A stretch of 64,000 bases of DNA from Shinisaurus crocodilurus (GCA_021292165.1 CM037876.1:108648324-108712323), one strand, 5' to 3'; shown: positions 12,991 to 24,239, counted from the first letter of the stretch. Notes: generated from the letters alone by a model not told the origin. A program made the numbers and translations.

Positions 12991-13726
12991 GAAATTAGGG
13001 CATCAGTAGGGTATTAGGAATGTGAAAACAGCAAATCAGAGAGGGGAACATAATGTAGTAATGCATTTAGTTCCCAAGATGCACGTTATTAATGCACATA
13101 TGCAACAATCCACATATACACAATGTGATCTGGAAAGAATGGAAAACTTTTATCTGAGATTGGATTGAGGAATTTGTGACATATATGAGTGTCTCCTCCC
13201 CAAACATGTGGGTACCCTTGAAGGGTACTGATGGCCCTGGAAGAGGTATCTACATTCTACTGTTTTAGTTAGATTGATTGCCTGGCTACAGTGACTGCTG
13301 CTATGGCTCTTGCTGAAAAAAATCACAGCATCCAAGGTAGCATTGCCCCTAAAGGAATATGCTATGGTCAACTAAAGATCCGCCTATGAAAGGTGAGTCC
13401 TTATGTTACAAACGGTCCTCGACTCAAAGGAGAGAGGCCCAGGTAAAAACTGAGGAACTAAATGAGGCCCAGTGGGCCTTCTTCACTGCCACATAGCAAC
13501 ATCTTTCCCCTGAATCTTTAAGGGGGGATCTCTATCTTTAGTTATGATGGCACCAGAAAGGAGAGCTGCCACAGGGGCATCAAGGGGCCCCTTTTTAGTC
13601 CTCCATGGCCTGCTGCTGTACAGAATTTTTGTGTGTTTGCAACGTTGGTAGATTTCTTATTCTGAAGTGGAGTTGTCCATTCTGATTTTACCAACCTGCC
13701 AAAAGAAAGAGGAAAAGGTACTTCCT
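12991..13726. other. Intron sequence, no feature recognised
   Basis: Intron left of the provirus. I see no coding similarity or repeat structure. Confidence 0.4.
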
Positions 13727-14405
13727 TGTTAGGAAGGATGGGCTCTACTGGAAGAATGGTGAGGAGGTTATTAAGGTTCAACAGACAGTGTAGTGAACTT
13801 TCACAGTGTCCAAAAGCCAGGATAGTTTCTTGGAGCTATGCCAAGGCCTTATGGCCGTCAGCCTGTTAGGAAGAGCACCAGAGATAATTGCCTTGAAGCT
13901 GCTTTCCCCGATACCTGAGATGGGCTACTTTTGCTGTGAGAACCAAAACTGTTTCCTTTACTGAAGTAGCTTTGGCCCCCTTGTCTTACAGGATGGGGGG
14001 GGGGGGTTGCTTGTAGCTTACTGACAGCCTCTGAAACGGGGAGAGAGGAACTTCATAAAATCTATGGAAAGAGGCATTGGCTTTTATTCTCGTCCTGGGC
14101 AGAGAAATTGACATGTTGCTCACCCAGGCAACTTTCAAGGCCCAATGCAACATCTCCTGGCCTATTCAGGAAACCAATATGGCCACAGATAAGGGGAGTG
14201 TAAGCTTTCTTTTGCTTGTTTATATTCTGCATCCATATTGTATCATTATATATGTTCAGTAAACTGTATATCATCTTTGACACAAGTGGTTTTGTTTCAT
14301 CCTGAGTATCCTCAAATCTGAAGTGAGGCACCTTGGCTGGACCAGGCCCCTGAGTAATACAAATTGATGTATTCAGTTGAACAGCCACTTACGTTTGTAA
14401 GGAAA
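13727..14405 (+). repeat. 5' LTR of the provirus
   Basis: It starts TGTTAGGAAGGATGGGCTCT and aligns along its length with the copy at 24982. A TATA-like CATAAAAT lies near 14053, and a degraded poly(A) signal (AGTAAA) near 14260. It is followed at 14409 by TGGGGGCTGGAGG, which resembles a proline-tRNA primer binding site. The 3' boundary is approximate. Confidence 0.75.
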
Positions 14406-14408
14406 GCT

Positions 14409-14426
14409 TGGGGGCTGGAGGCTACA
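14409..14426 (+). other. Possible primer binding site (tRNA-Pro-like)
   Basis: TGGGGGCTGGAGG right after the 5' LTR matches the first eight bases of the usual tRNA-Pro complement TGGGGGCTCG. The rest diverges. Confidence 0.35.
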
Positions 14427-14745
14427 AGGATCTGTGGGTGGCCAGTGACATCAGCGTGGGGTCCTGTGGTGAAAATGTTAAGCCTGGTTGCTCCCCCAGT
14501 GTGTTGGGATGCAGATTTGCAGGGGAAGGGACCAACCCGTTGCTCTAGAGCAGTGATGCAAGAGCTGGGAATTGTCAAAGGAAAGAAGTCAGCAGCAGCA
14601 GCGGTGGGATGGATTTTCCTGGCTGCTTTATGAGACTTGCAGGATGTGAACCAGAAACAAGAGAATATTGTCAAAGCTTTGAGTGATGAGATGCGGGCAG
14701 TAAAAGAACGCAACACATTGTTACAAGAGGCTCTGGAGGATGCCC

Positions 14746-14911
14746 GGGGTGAACATGGAGCCTTGAAAGTCGCACATGGAGAAGATTGGAAGTCCATTTT
14801 AACTGTGTATATTGTTTGTTATATATGTGTTTTAGTGTTTGTATGTTTGTTTTATGAATAAAATTCCTTAAATCACCGAAAGGTGACATTAAAAAAAAAA
14901 AAAAAAAAAAA
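14746..14911 (+). mobile_element. Ultra-short L1 3'-end insertion with 21-bp target duplication
   Basis: A 166-bp insert ending in a 23-A tail is flanked by 21-bp direct repeats (14725-14745 and 14912-14932, AAGAGGCTCTGGAGGATGCC). Its start, GGAGAAGATTGGAAGTCCAT near 14778, is shared with the insert at 58437. The poly(A), long target duplication and severe 5' truncation are hallmarks of L1-type target-primed insertion. Confidence 0.9.
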
Positions 14912-15213
14912 AAGAGGCTCTGGAGGATGCCCAAAAGAGAAGTCAGCTGGTAGAGAACAAAGCAGAGAGCCTAGCCATCAGAGTGGCTAAGATGAAGACA
15001 AAGAAGTGCCATGGCAGGGCACAGTGTTTAAATCAAGATAAAATCTGTTCAGTGATTACCCAGCCTGACTGGGACCCTGACAAATGGGACGGCAACATCT
15101 GATAATCTTCTTTGGAAGAGGAATTTAGTGAGGGGAAGATGGACATGCCGCAGGAATCAGCTCTGCAGGCTCACCCACTGATTCAGAACAAGACAAAGGG
15201 GCCCGCTGGAGCA

Positions 15214-15350
15214 CAGCCCTCCCCAGTGTGGTACCATCTAGATAATTTGGGCTACAACTCCCATCAGGCTCAGGTAGCATGGCTAAAAGTCATAGATGAT
15301 GGGAGTTGTAGGCTAAAACATCTGGAGGGTCCCAGGATTGGGGAAAGCTG
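15214..15350. mobile_element. hAT-type palindromic MITE
   Basis: The ends CAGCCCTCCCCAGTGTGG and GGATTGGGGAAAGCTG form inverted repeats, with the typical internal ACTCCCATCA / GATGGGAGT arms. A clear 8-bp target duplication is not seen here. It sits inside the provirus. Confidence 0.7.
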
Positions 15351-15356
15351 CCCTAA

Positions 15357-15705
15357 GAATTGTTAGGCTGTGCAGAGGAAGACAATACAACAGCCATTCC
15401 ACCAGCCCTGCTGAAAGGCCTCCCTCAACTGTCACACCCAGCAGCCATTCCAACGGCCTGTGCAGAGGGAGATGAGAGGGAATGCAGGGCCATTCCACCA
15501 GCCCTGCCAGAAGTATTAATTACTTTTCCCCCTTCTTCCCTCTCCATTCCTTTTTCCTTGTGTGTTGTGTCTTTTTAGATTGTAAGCCTGCGGGCAGGGA
15601 TTGTCTTGTTAATTGATTATATGTAAGCCGCTCTGCGAGCCTTTTTGGCTGAGGAGCGGCATAAAAATGTTTCAAATAAAGAAACAAATAAATAAATAAA
15701 AATCC
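15357..15705 (+). repeat. Interspersed repeat with (AAAT)n tail
   Basis: The plus-strand copy of the repeat at 2322-2697 ends GAGCCTTTTTGGCTGAGGAG and then AAATAAATAAATAAAAAT. It inserted into the provirus interior. Confidence 0.65.
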
Positions 15706-16259
15706 CCAAGCTACACACACAGTGAAGGATCTTTCTCAAGCTGAATTGTAAGACTTGGCCAAACAATGCTGACAAATACCTAAAGAGACCGTGGGTGCTT
15801 GGCTCACACGGTTGTGGGATTGGGGAGCAAACGGTATGATTCTGAGCTCTGAAGAATTGCATAAGATGGGGACTCTGTCTAGCAATCCGATGATTAATCA
15901 GATTTTGCAGGATGCTCAGCCCACTATGATGACTTTGATGGAGTGGATTTCGGTTGCTGTGCAAACTCAATACCCCGATGTGATGGACTGGGTGGGGGAC
16001 ACAGTCCAGCTGTGGTGTGATGTAGTAGAGGCTGGACAGTTGCTGCGCCACATGGCAACCCAGGCTGCAGTTTACTCTGGCAACTTCCAGAGGCCAGATC
16101 AAGAGGCTTTTACAGCCAGCATGAGAACCAAACTCATTCGTGATGGGCCCCCACACTTGAGAGGGGCTTCACTTGCTCTGCTCGGGCCTGCCCAGGGACA
16201 GCCTGTGGGGCAAGTGGTTCTTTTCCTTTGGCAGCTGGGTGACATGGAAGAAGAGTGAG

Positions 16260-17350
16260 CACAAGCAAGGGCTGCCAAGAAAAGAGGAGGGGAGCCTGGC
16301 AAGAGCGAGGTGTCCGGAAGATACGTGTTTTTGGTTTTGATCCAGGATGGGATCCCTGTGGAGGAGATTGACAGGAAACCCACTACTGTATCGTTTGAAC
16401 TTCAGAAGGAGCATGACTTAAGAGAAATGCAAGCCCACAGCACAGGTGCATGGGGAAATCCTGACTGCACCACCAGAGACAATGTATGATGGGAGAGAGG
16501 ATGAGACTCCAATCCTGCAGCCTCCCAAGTTGTACCCTGACTTGTCGGCATGGAAAACACCCCAGCCAGTGTGGGGGTAGGGCCTGGTCCTTCAAGTAGG
16601 GCCAATGAAGACCTTATGTCCCGTTCACCTTGTATTGGAGCAAGCACCCATTTCCAAGACTGTCTCACAGAGGCTGAGTGCACAGCGTCAGTTTGTGTCA
16701 ACGCTTGGTGGCATGGGACTTACAAAATTGCCAGTTGGCAGAAAGCATTTTGTGGATAAGATTTTGCTGAGAAAAGAGATGTAGAGACTGTTTTAGAGGC
16801 AATGGCATGATAGACAATTTGAAGTGTATTTGTATGCAGACCCTTAGGCTGTAGCCACCAGATTTGCGACTTAGGCTGCAAAGCGGGTAGCCAAAGACTG
16901 GAGGATTTATGGCAAGGAGGCCTGGGGCCATGAAATGTGGGAGAAATTAGCTGATCCCACACAACAGATGTCAGTGTATGTACACCATGTGGATGCCCAT
17001 AAAACTAAGCCCAATTTGACAGCCCTTCTGAATGAAGAAGTGAATAGACAAGCTGCAATCTGGGATGTACAGACTGCCCAAGACTGGTCCAAAATGCTTC
17101 ACCAAGCAGACTTTGAATTTAACAGTCGCCTTTGTAGGGGGGAAAGAACCCCCCTTTGAGCTCCTATGCTGTCCCTGACTGGAATTTACACCTGGATGCC
17201 CCTGAATCAGAAGGAGAACCAGCACTGTGTGTGGGGCGAAAAGTGTGGATCTTTTGCCCAAACCACCCACCCAAAGCAGGGGAGGTGATGGTAGATGGGG
17301 AGGTCAAAAGGTGTTGGGTCATTCCCCAGTGGGGGGGAGATGCCACCATG
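16260..17350 (+). pseudogene. Pol remnant of the provirus, internally deleted
   Basis: A block near 16935-17110 has an HVDAH motif typical of the end of retroviral RNase H, and 17160-17350 resembles an integrase C-terminal segment. The polymerase core with the YxDD motif and the integrase catalytic core are not visible, so most of pol has been deleted. Stops and shifts occur throughout. Confidence 0.5.
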
Positions 17351-17389
17351 TCATGATTGAAAGAAATTGTGTAGACCTGAATAGTTTAT

Positions 17390-17566
17390 TCAATGTACTC
17401 AATAATCTTGTTTTTGTTTTGCTTTAGAGGAACGTCTCTGTGTTTGTATCTGTACCTGGGGCTCCTGCCATATGGGAGAGCAAGTCTTTTGCTTTGCCTG
17501 GTCCTTGGACACCTGTCTCATGTGTCAGTTGGATGCATTGCTCTATGTTTCACGCAGAAGCTACAA
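17390..17566 (+). pseudogene. Envelope-like segment, 5' part, cut by DIRS insertion
   Basis: A short hydrophobic, Cys-containing open stretch ends exactly at the DIRS boundary. Sequence on the other side of the DIRS (23593-23712) continues it. Assignment to env rests on position between pol and the 3' LTR. Confidence 0.4.
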
Positions 17567-17617
17567 GGACAGGTTGCTTACCTGTAACTGTAGTTCTTCG
17601 AGTGGTCAACTGTGCAT

Positions 17618-17749
17618 TCACACACATATGGGTTCTCTGCGCCTGCGCTGAGATCGATCGGAAACTTCTTCAGCTGAGATGAGCTGGGCGGGAGCCCCTC
17701 CCCCCTGCGCGTGCTCCTTAGCGCAGCTCCCGCCCGTCTCCTCAGTTCC
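17618..17749 (+). repeat. DIRS left inverted terminal repeat
   Basis: It is the reverse complement of 23438-23570 with few differences, including TTCTCTGCGCCTGCGCTGAG and the GCGGGAGC block. It is GC-rich with several CpGs. Confidence 0.95.
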
Positions 17750-17960
17750 CTGAGACCGCCTATTGCGACCCTCGGGACCGAGGCTGATTCAGAATGACTC
17801 TAATACAACCCCCTCGATCTCGATGGATTCGAGACCGATAGACAGTTTCGAACCGCGATGTAATCGGGATCGACAATCAAAACGAAATTGGCCCATCCTA
17901 TTTCCACCTGGGTATCCATCGAACTCGATGCAGACACCGAGAGGGGAAGGAGGGCGGGTT

Positions 17961-18056
17961 GTGTGAATGCACAGATGACCACTCGAAGAACTACAGTTAC
18001 AGGTAAGCAACCTGTCCTTCTTCTTCGTGGTCTCTGTGCTTCACACACATATGGGT
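17961..18056 (+). repeat. DIRS internal complementary region
   Basis: Bases 17961-18017 are the reverse complement of the far left end (17567-17624), and 18018-18056 are the reverse complement of the far right end (23554-23592). Placing these side by side reproduces the junction of the circular intermediate, the signature of DIRS elements. Confidence 0.95.
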
Positions 18057-18099
18057 AGATTAGCAAGCTGACTTACCGGAGGTGGGTTGGTGTGGGTAG

Positions 18100-19150
18100 T
18101 CAGATGGTGATCGAGGATAGGACCGCTCTCCCGAATGCGTTCTGCGCCCTGGCTCGAACGTCGAGGCGGTAGTGCCGGATGAAGGTGGAGGGTGAAGACC
18201 ACGTCGCCGCCCTGCACAATTCTGATAAAGAGACTCCTCTGCTGAATGCTGTTGAAGTCGACATGGCCCTTGTAGAATGGGCCCTCACGGAGTCTGGCAA
18301 AGTATGATCTGTGAGCTGATAAGCTAGTTTGATAACGTCCACTAGCCAGGAGGACAGCCTTTGTTTCGATACTGGGAAGCCCTTCTTTGGCGGGCCGTAA
18401 CAGACAAAAACTTGTTGAGTTTGCCTTATGGGCTCTGTCCGCGCCTTGTAGAAAGCCAAGGCTCTGCGGACATCGAGGCTGCGTAGCAGTCTCTCAACAT
18501 CCGATGATGGTGACGGGAAAAAAGCTGGAAGCACAATGTCCTGGATTAGATGAAACTCCGAAATGACTTTTGGCAGAAAGTTTATGTCTGGCCGTAAGAC
18601 GACCTTGTCCCTGTGGAAAGTAGTATAAGGAGGATCAACCCTGAGAGCGGCCAGTTTGCCTACACATCTTGCAGATGTAATTGCTATTAGGAACAGAGTT
18701 TTCAGCGAGAGAAGGCGCAAGTCCGATTTCGCCATGGGCTCGAATGGCGCCCTCGTCAATGCCTTCAAGACCAATTGGAGGTCCCACCCTGGTACAATAG
18801 TCCTCGTCGGAGGGGATAAGTTTTTTACACCCTTCAAAAACTACTTTACAAGCGGGTGCATGAATAGAGACGTACCAGTCGAGGTTGTTCGATACGCCAC
18901 AATTGCTGCCAAATAAACTTTGATAGATGAGAATTTAAGCCCACGGGCCATCAGCGAGTGCAGGAAGTCGAGGACAGTCGATATCGAACATGTTACAGGG
19001 TCTTTATTTGAAGCTAACACAAAGCCGGAGAAAGCCTGCCATTTTCTCGAGTAGGAAAGCCTTGTTGAAGGCTTACGCGCTGCTAACAAGATCTCTTTTA
19101 CTGCCGAGGAGAGGTCTGTATCCATGGCTATCTGATCCTCCAAGCCGTGA
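18100..19150 (-). pseudogene. DIRS tyrosine recombinase, one internal stop
   Basis: The N-terminal half ends at 18841 with LFMHPLVK and a TAG stop at 18841-18843. The same frame continues to 18100. The SARCVGKLAALRVDPP region carries the first catalytic Arg, HSTRA gives the HxxR pair, and FIRHYRLDV gives the nucleophilic Tyr, in the AATWSS context typical of DIRS. Thus the catalytic residues survive while the frame has one nonsense codon. The 5' part overlaps the methyltransferase-like domain in another frame, as is common in DIRS. Confidence 0.9.
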
Positions 19151-21015
19151 GGCTTAACGAATGCAGATCGGGATGGAGTACCTTGCCTTGTTGCTGCGTC
19201 AACAGATTGTCTTGCAAAGGTAGCTGCAGATAATCCCCTTGACACAGCCGAAGTAGAAGGGAAAACCAAGGTTGACGTGGCCACCACGGGGATATCAAGA
19301 TGCAATTTGTTTTGTTCAATGATATCTTGGCCAGCACACGAGTGAGAAGTGGTATTGGAGGGAACAGGTAGAAGAAATTGCCGCTCCACTCCAACAGGAA
19401 TGCGTCGGTCACCGAGTTCGGGTCCGACGCCGCCCTGCTGCAAAATATAGGGCAGGCCACGTTCTCGCTGGTTGCGAATAAGTCCACATTCGGCCGACCC
19501 CACCGATGGAATAGGGAAGTTAGTACCTGCCGGTTCATCTTCCACTCGTGTGACTGCAACGACACCCTGCTCAATGTATCCGCCAATATGTTGGTTTTCC
19601 CCGCGATATGTATCGCCACAAATGACATCCGTCGGGGTAGAGCCCACTCGTATAGACGTAGTGTCAGCCGTGTGAGGCGCACTGATTTTGTTCATCCCTG
19701 TTTGTTCAAGTACGCAACCACCGTAGTATTGTCCGTCACGACCTGAATGTGATGGTCGGTCAGATGATGCTCTAATGCCTGCAGAGCCCTCCAGACAGCC
19801 ATTAGCTCCAACCAATTGATATGTCTGGTGCCTTCCGCCGGTGTCCAAGTGCCTTGCACGACGTGATCGTCGGAGTGGGCCCCCCATCCTAACAGAGACA
19901 GCGTCCGTCGTCAGTATTCTGCTCGGTACCGGAGGTTGAAACGGTACCCCGTCGAGTAGGTTTGACTCCAACTGCCACCACCTCAAAGACTCTCTTACGG
20001 CTCGTGGAACTAGTAGACGGAGGGAAGGTCTGTCCTTTTCTGGTTTGAAAGCTCGGACAAACCAGGTCTGAAGCGGTCGCATGCGAAGCCTCGCATAGCG
20101 TACGACTGCGATGGTCGAGGCCATGTGCCCCAAGAGTCGCTGTATCGAATGAGCTGATGATATCGATTGTTTGAATAATTTGTTTGCAAGGGAAATTAGA
20201 TTGCACGCCCTTTCGTTTGGAAGATACGCCCGACCATCGAACGCGCTTAGCCTTGCTCCTATGTATTGGATCTCCCTCACGGGCTGGAGGACCGACTTCT
20301 CCACGTTCAGGCAAAGTCCCAACTCGAGCATGAGATCGAGAGTCTCCTCGAGAGCGCTTTGAAGCTCGACCCTCGATGATGCCACCAGTAACCAATCGTC
20401 GAGGTAGGGAAAGATGGTGATGCCTCTTGCCCTTAGACTTGCGCACACCACCGCCACACACTTCGTGAATACCCTCGGCGTGGTGGAAAGTCCGAATGGA
20501 AGAACTACGAACTGGTAGGAGTCGTCCCCCACTCGGAACCGAAGGTATTTCCGGCTGTCTTCGTGGATGGCGATGTGGAAGTATGCATCCTTGAGGTCGA
20601 TGGATGCGAACCAATCGCTCCTTCGGAGTAGCGGGAGGATCGATTGGAGCGTGACCATGCGGAATCTTTTTGGTGGGATAAAAAGATTTACAGTCCGAAA
20701 GTCCAGGATCGGTCTGAGTCCTCCTCCTTTTTTCTTCACGATGAAGTATCTGGAGTACAGCCCGTCCTCCAAGTTTTCTGTGGGAACCGGCTGTATCGCC
20801 CCTTTTTGAAGGAGGGTCGAAACTTCCTCCAGCAGCACCCGAGTTGGACGGGTGGTCTTGATCCCGAGAAACGGGGGGAGGACTCCGAACTCGATCCTGT
20901 AACCATGCTCCACGATGCCTAGCACCCATCGATCCGTTGTGATGGTCCTTCAGGATTGGAGGTGGTGGTGAAGTCGAGAGCCGAAGAGAGTAGTCTGAGG
21001 TGATGCAGAGGTGTC
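19128..21015 (-). pseudogene. DIRS RT / RNase H / methyltransferase-like polyprotein, broken
   Basis: Reverse transcriptase motifs are clear: KKKGGGLRPILDFRTVN, DLKDAYFHI, LPFGLSTTP and the catalytic YLDDWLL. The domain begins upstream with GSRLHHHLQ and is cut by a TGA at 20950-20952 just before TTDRWVLGIVEHGY. The RNase H start TTDA is followed by a one-base frameshift at about 19891-19900. The remainder continues in another frame with LADTLSR, then the methyltransferase-like DLFAT, DAFLLEW and WPRQPWF motifs, and stops at 19128. At least two lesions make it inactive. Confidence 0.92.
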
Positions 21016-21061
21016 GTCGAGGTGAAGTGTCGGTGGCACTACGGTCGGGCCGGCAAGGCAG

Positions 21062-22135
21062 TCAAAGACGACGCCGGCCGGAGTCGCCTCCCCTCCTGCT
21101 GCCCCTGGACCGCTGTTGAAACGGCCGCTGTGGCGCTTGAGGCTGCGGTGCTCCGGGTCTTCGGCTCCCGCCCCTGTATTGACCCGACGGCTGGTATTGC
21201 CTGGACGGGAACGGGAACCGGGACCAACGCCGTGGCCTGAAGCTCTGGAATGGTTGCTGGCGGATGAGCCCCATCTTCTTCGCCGTCGTCAGAGCTTTCT
21301 GGGCAGAGTCGAGGGAGTCGTCCGTGGAGGCATTGAATAGACCCTCGCCGTCGAAAGGGAGGTCCTGGATCTTCGCCCTATTGTCGGGAATCAGGGCGGT
21401 AGAGCGAAGCCATGCGTGCCTCCTCAAAGCCACGGAACCGACCATCGACCTGGCGTGACTGTCGACTTGGTGCCTTGCTGTATTCATTTGCAGGGCCCCA
21501 ATGCTAGTCGCCTCCTTTATAAACTGAGCCGCCAGGCCCCTCTTGTCGTCCAGCAGATAATCACAGAGGTCTCCCAGCTTCTCCGTGATGTACATTTGAT
21601 ATCTAGCTAACAACGCCTCGTAGTTAGATATCTTAAGTCCAAGGGAAGACGATGAATAGATCCTATGGCCGTAGGAATCTAGTGTCTTACCCTCTTTATC
21701 TGCCAGAGTGGTATGCTGTTTTCCCCCACGAGACTGCACCGATTTGACTATGAGCGAGTTCGGGGTCGGATGAGAAAACAGAAATTTTGCTCCTTCCTCC
21801 TGGATCTTGTACATCAACTCCAGGCGTTTGGCCGTCGGTTTAGTTGAGGCCGGAGCCTTCCAGGTTTCTTGCACCATCTCCAACAGTGTCGGCAAGAACG
21901 GAAGGAGCAGCTGGTTCGACTGAGTTGTTCTAAGAACAGCATAAATGTCATCCTTGGCCTTTCCCTTCGACGATTTCGCCTCGACTTCCAGAGCAGTCAC
22001 CAGCCGGCTAACATCCTCGGCGAAACTCCCCATGTCCTCTGATGGGGAGACTGCGTCTTTGGACTCCACCTGCACGTCTGGCGAAGTGGAGTGGGAGGAG
22101 GAAGCCGCCGAGTCCGAATCTGACAGGTATGCCAA
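21062..22135 (-). pseudogene. DIRS Gag, C-terminal part
   Basis: An open 357-codon frame contains LSDSDSAASSSHSTSPDV, an all-alpha capsid-like central part (KRLELMYKIQEEGAKFLF, SNYEALLARYQMYITEKLG) and a basic Arg/Gln/Pro-rich end (RRPGAPQPQAPQRPFQQR), probably nucleic-acid binding. It is the continuation of the N-terminal piece in a different frame; the switch is near 22140. It is the longest intact portion of Gag. Confidence 0.85.
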
Positions 22136-23187
22136 TCCCGACGAGGAGTGGCAACAACAACATCAGTCGCAACCGGTAGACGCACGAGAGTCTGTGGTTG
22201 AGCCGTCGATGTTGACGCAGTCGGCCCTCTCACCACTTCAGCCGGGGCACGAGACGCAGCCGCATCTCGGCGAGGTGAAGGAGAATGCCTCCGACCACGG
22301 TGCATGCCCGGGGAAACGGAACGCCGGTGATAATAATAGCGTTCCGACCTCTCGCGTCTCGGTGAGCGTCTCGACCTCGAGTAGTAGCTCCTAGAACTCG
22401 ATCCCGAATAGTAGGAGCGCGACCTCGACCTCTCATCTCGGTATCGGGAGAGTCGAGATCGAGGGCTCGAAGCTGTGGAGACCGAATCACGAGCCCGATA
22501 GTGCAGGGATCGTGACCGGCGGCGGTATTCTCTACGCTCCTCTGCGTGTTCAACCGGAGGAGACAATCGTGGTGGAGGACCCCTCGAGCCCAAGCGGGGC
22601 CTATCCAGTGCCTTCTGCTGCTCTAGTTGGGCCGGCGAAGCCACAAGCTCTCCCTCCGACAGGGAAGCTGCCGCAGTCACTGGCTCTCTTTCAGCCTCTC
22701 GGCTTCGAGGAGACGTAGTCGAAGCCGGGGCAGACTGGTGGGCAATCGGTCCCGAAGCTCGATCCCGAGCACCAGTCAGAGCCTCAATCAACGCCACCGT
22801 ACGCTTCGATACCACCACAGTGGACGAAGTCGACGGGCCCGCCATCTCGTCAGGCTCAACCGCCATTTTCTCCTTAAGGCAGCCTTATCCTTGCAAGCCT
22901 TCTTTGCCAGTTTTTTAGCCGTTAGCGTGTCCGTTAACGGCTTCTTGGCCGGCTGGGATCCCCCAGGCCGTTCCTCTGGAGTGGGGCCTTTTGCTGACAG
23001 GGATTGCTCCCACAAAAGGGCCCTCAATTTGGGCTTTTCTGGCCTGTTTAGTGAAGGCCTGACAATGCTTGCAAGACTCCACGACGTGCTCCTGCCCGAG
23101 ACAAAGCAGGCAGAGCAAATGGTTGTCCGCGGGTGGGATTTTGGTCCCACACCGTTGGCATTTTCTAAAGGGTGCCTTAAGTGGCAT
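21997..23187 (-). pseudogene. DIRS Gag, N-terminal part with frameshifts
   Basis: The start at 23187 gives a Cys/His-rich module: CQRCG, then CLLCLGQEH, then CKHCQAF, as found at the N-terminus of vertebrate DIRS Gag. The frame then shifts near 22950 into a Lys-rich helix (KKLAKKACKDKAALRRK) and back near 22866. A Ser/Arg/Tyr-rich segment follows (RDERSRSRSYYSGSSSRSYY), ending at 21997 after overlapping the C-terminal frame. At least two shifts are needed to connect the parts. Confidence 0.82.
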
Positions 23188-23437
23188 AGTTAGAAGTATT
23201 TAGAGAAAATAGAATATAGTAACCAGGATAAGAATGGGGGAGAGAGGGTTTAGATAGGATTTTTTTGGAGATTTTTTTTTTTTTTAAAATAAGAGCAAAG
23301 ACTGAAAGAGGAAGAACAATAAAAGGTTTTATGAGAGAAAATTAGCTATAAACAGTAATAGAAAAACAAACTCAGCTTCGATTTGAGAAAGTAGAGAGAA
23401 GAAGAACCTAGTGACTCGTCGCAAAAGCGGTCGAAGA

Positions 23438-23570
23438 GGAACTGAGGAGACGGGCGGGAGCCGCGCTAAGGAGCACGCACAGGGTGGAGGGGCTCCCGCC
23501 CAGCTCATCTCAGCTGAAGAAGTTTCCGATCGATCTCAGCGCAGGCGCAGAGAACCCATATGTGTGTGAA
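23438..23570 (-). repeat. DIRS right inverted terminal repeat
   Basis: It pairs with 17618-17749. The 5' leader between this repeat and Gag (23188-23437) has a T-run near 23270-23285 on the plus strand and no reading frame. Confidence 0.95.
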
Positions 23571-23714
23571 GCACAGAGACCATGAAGAAGAACAGCAGCA
23601 GCTTCTCCTGTGCAAGGATGGAGATCCAGTCTCTTGCAATGTGATAGGCAATGGAGAGTGGGTGTGGGCTGGGAACTACTTGTATTATTATGTATTGGCA
23701 AATGTATTTTAACA

Positions 23715-24239
23715 TGAGTTAGAACGGCCTGCATATGGGCCTATGTGATTAAAGGGTTAACATCTAGCATTGCCAGGCAGAGTGGATGCGCCCGGCAACC
23801 TATCGGGGTTCGCCTGTAGAAAGTTCTGATGGGAGGGGGAGCTCTGTATATATGTGCCTGTGTGTGAGAGAGGAGTTAGAGTTAGGGTGTTGAGTTAGAG
23901 AGATGAGTTAGAGTGTTAGGGAGTTAGAGTTAGTTAGGGAGATGTGAGATGAGAAGTGAGTTAGAGAGAAGTGAGTTAGGGGGATTCTAGTCAGTCAGTC
24001 AGTCAGATAATAGTCATAAAGTTCGTTCAACATAAACTATTACCTCTATTGAGAAGAGATTGTTCCTGTTTAAAGAAATGTTTTACTTAAGAAAATAAAG
24101 AGCTATTTGTTGGGTTACTGAAGAGACTGATTGGTAACTGTTTCCATCCTGAAGCTCACACCCCTAATCACTTGGTACAGCTGCTAAGAACAAGATAAAC
24201 AATATCTACCCAGCGTAAACACTACAATAACCAGCAATG
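23715..24239 (+). mobile_element. LTR-like insertion flanked by 11-bp repeats
   Basis: The block carries a TATA-like TATATATG near 23847, a GAGTTAG-rich minisatellite (23868-23985), a TCAG run (23990-24006) and AAATAAAG near 24094. It is flanked by the same 11 bp, GTATTTTAACA (23704-23714 and 24240-24250). The TATA and poly(A) spacing suggests a solo LTR, but the repeat length is unusual for that. Confidence 0.4.

Larger units (their letters stand above)
14637..16258 (+). pseudogene. Gag-like region of the provirus, broken
   Basis: A coiled-coil-type segment rich in Glu, Lys and Leu begins at 14637. It is cut at 14746 by a small L1 insertion and resumes at 14933. An in-frame 155-residue open stretch at 15791-16258 has a Trp/Leu-rich character and resembles retroviral capsid-type Gag proteins of vertebrate ERVs; I recognise the type but not the family. 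Between them lie a hAT MITE and another interspersed repeat. The parts do not form one reading frame. Confidence 0.55.
17567..23592 (-). mobile_element. DIRS1-like retrotransposon, near full length
   Basis: DIRS elements copy by reverse transcription, form a circle and integrate with a tyrosine recombinase instead of a DDE integrase. All structural parts are present: inverted terminal repeats (17618-17749 and 23438-23570), an internal complementary region (17961-18056) matching the two outer ends joined at 18017/18018, and Gag, RT, RNase H, a methyltransferase-like domain and a tyrosine recombinase in order on the minus strand. The outer limits follow from the internal junction: GGACAGG on the left and GAAGAAGAA on the right. 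No target duplication is seen, as expected. Every reading frame is damaged. It lies in the envelope-like part of an older provirus. Confidence 0.95.

Noticed and set aside
19378..19746. Plus-strand open frames within 17.6-23.6 kb
   Set aside because: They are antisense shadows of the DIRS RT, RNase H and Gag regions, which carry clear motifs on the minus strand.
23868..23985. Telomere-like repeat array
   Set aside because: Units are irregular GAGTTAG variants, not TTAGGG, and lie inside an LTR-like block.
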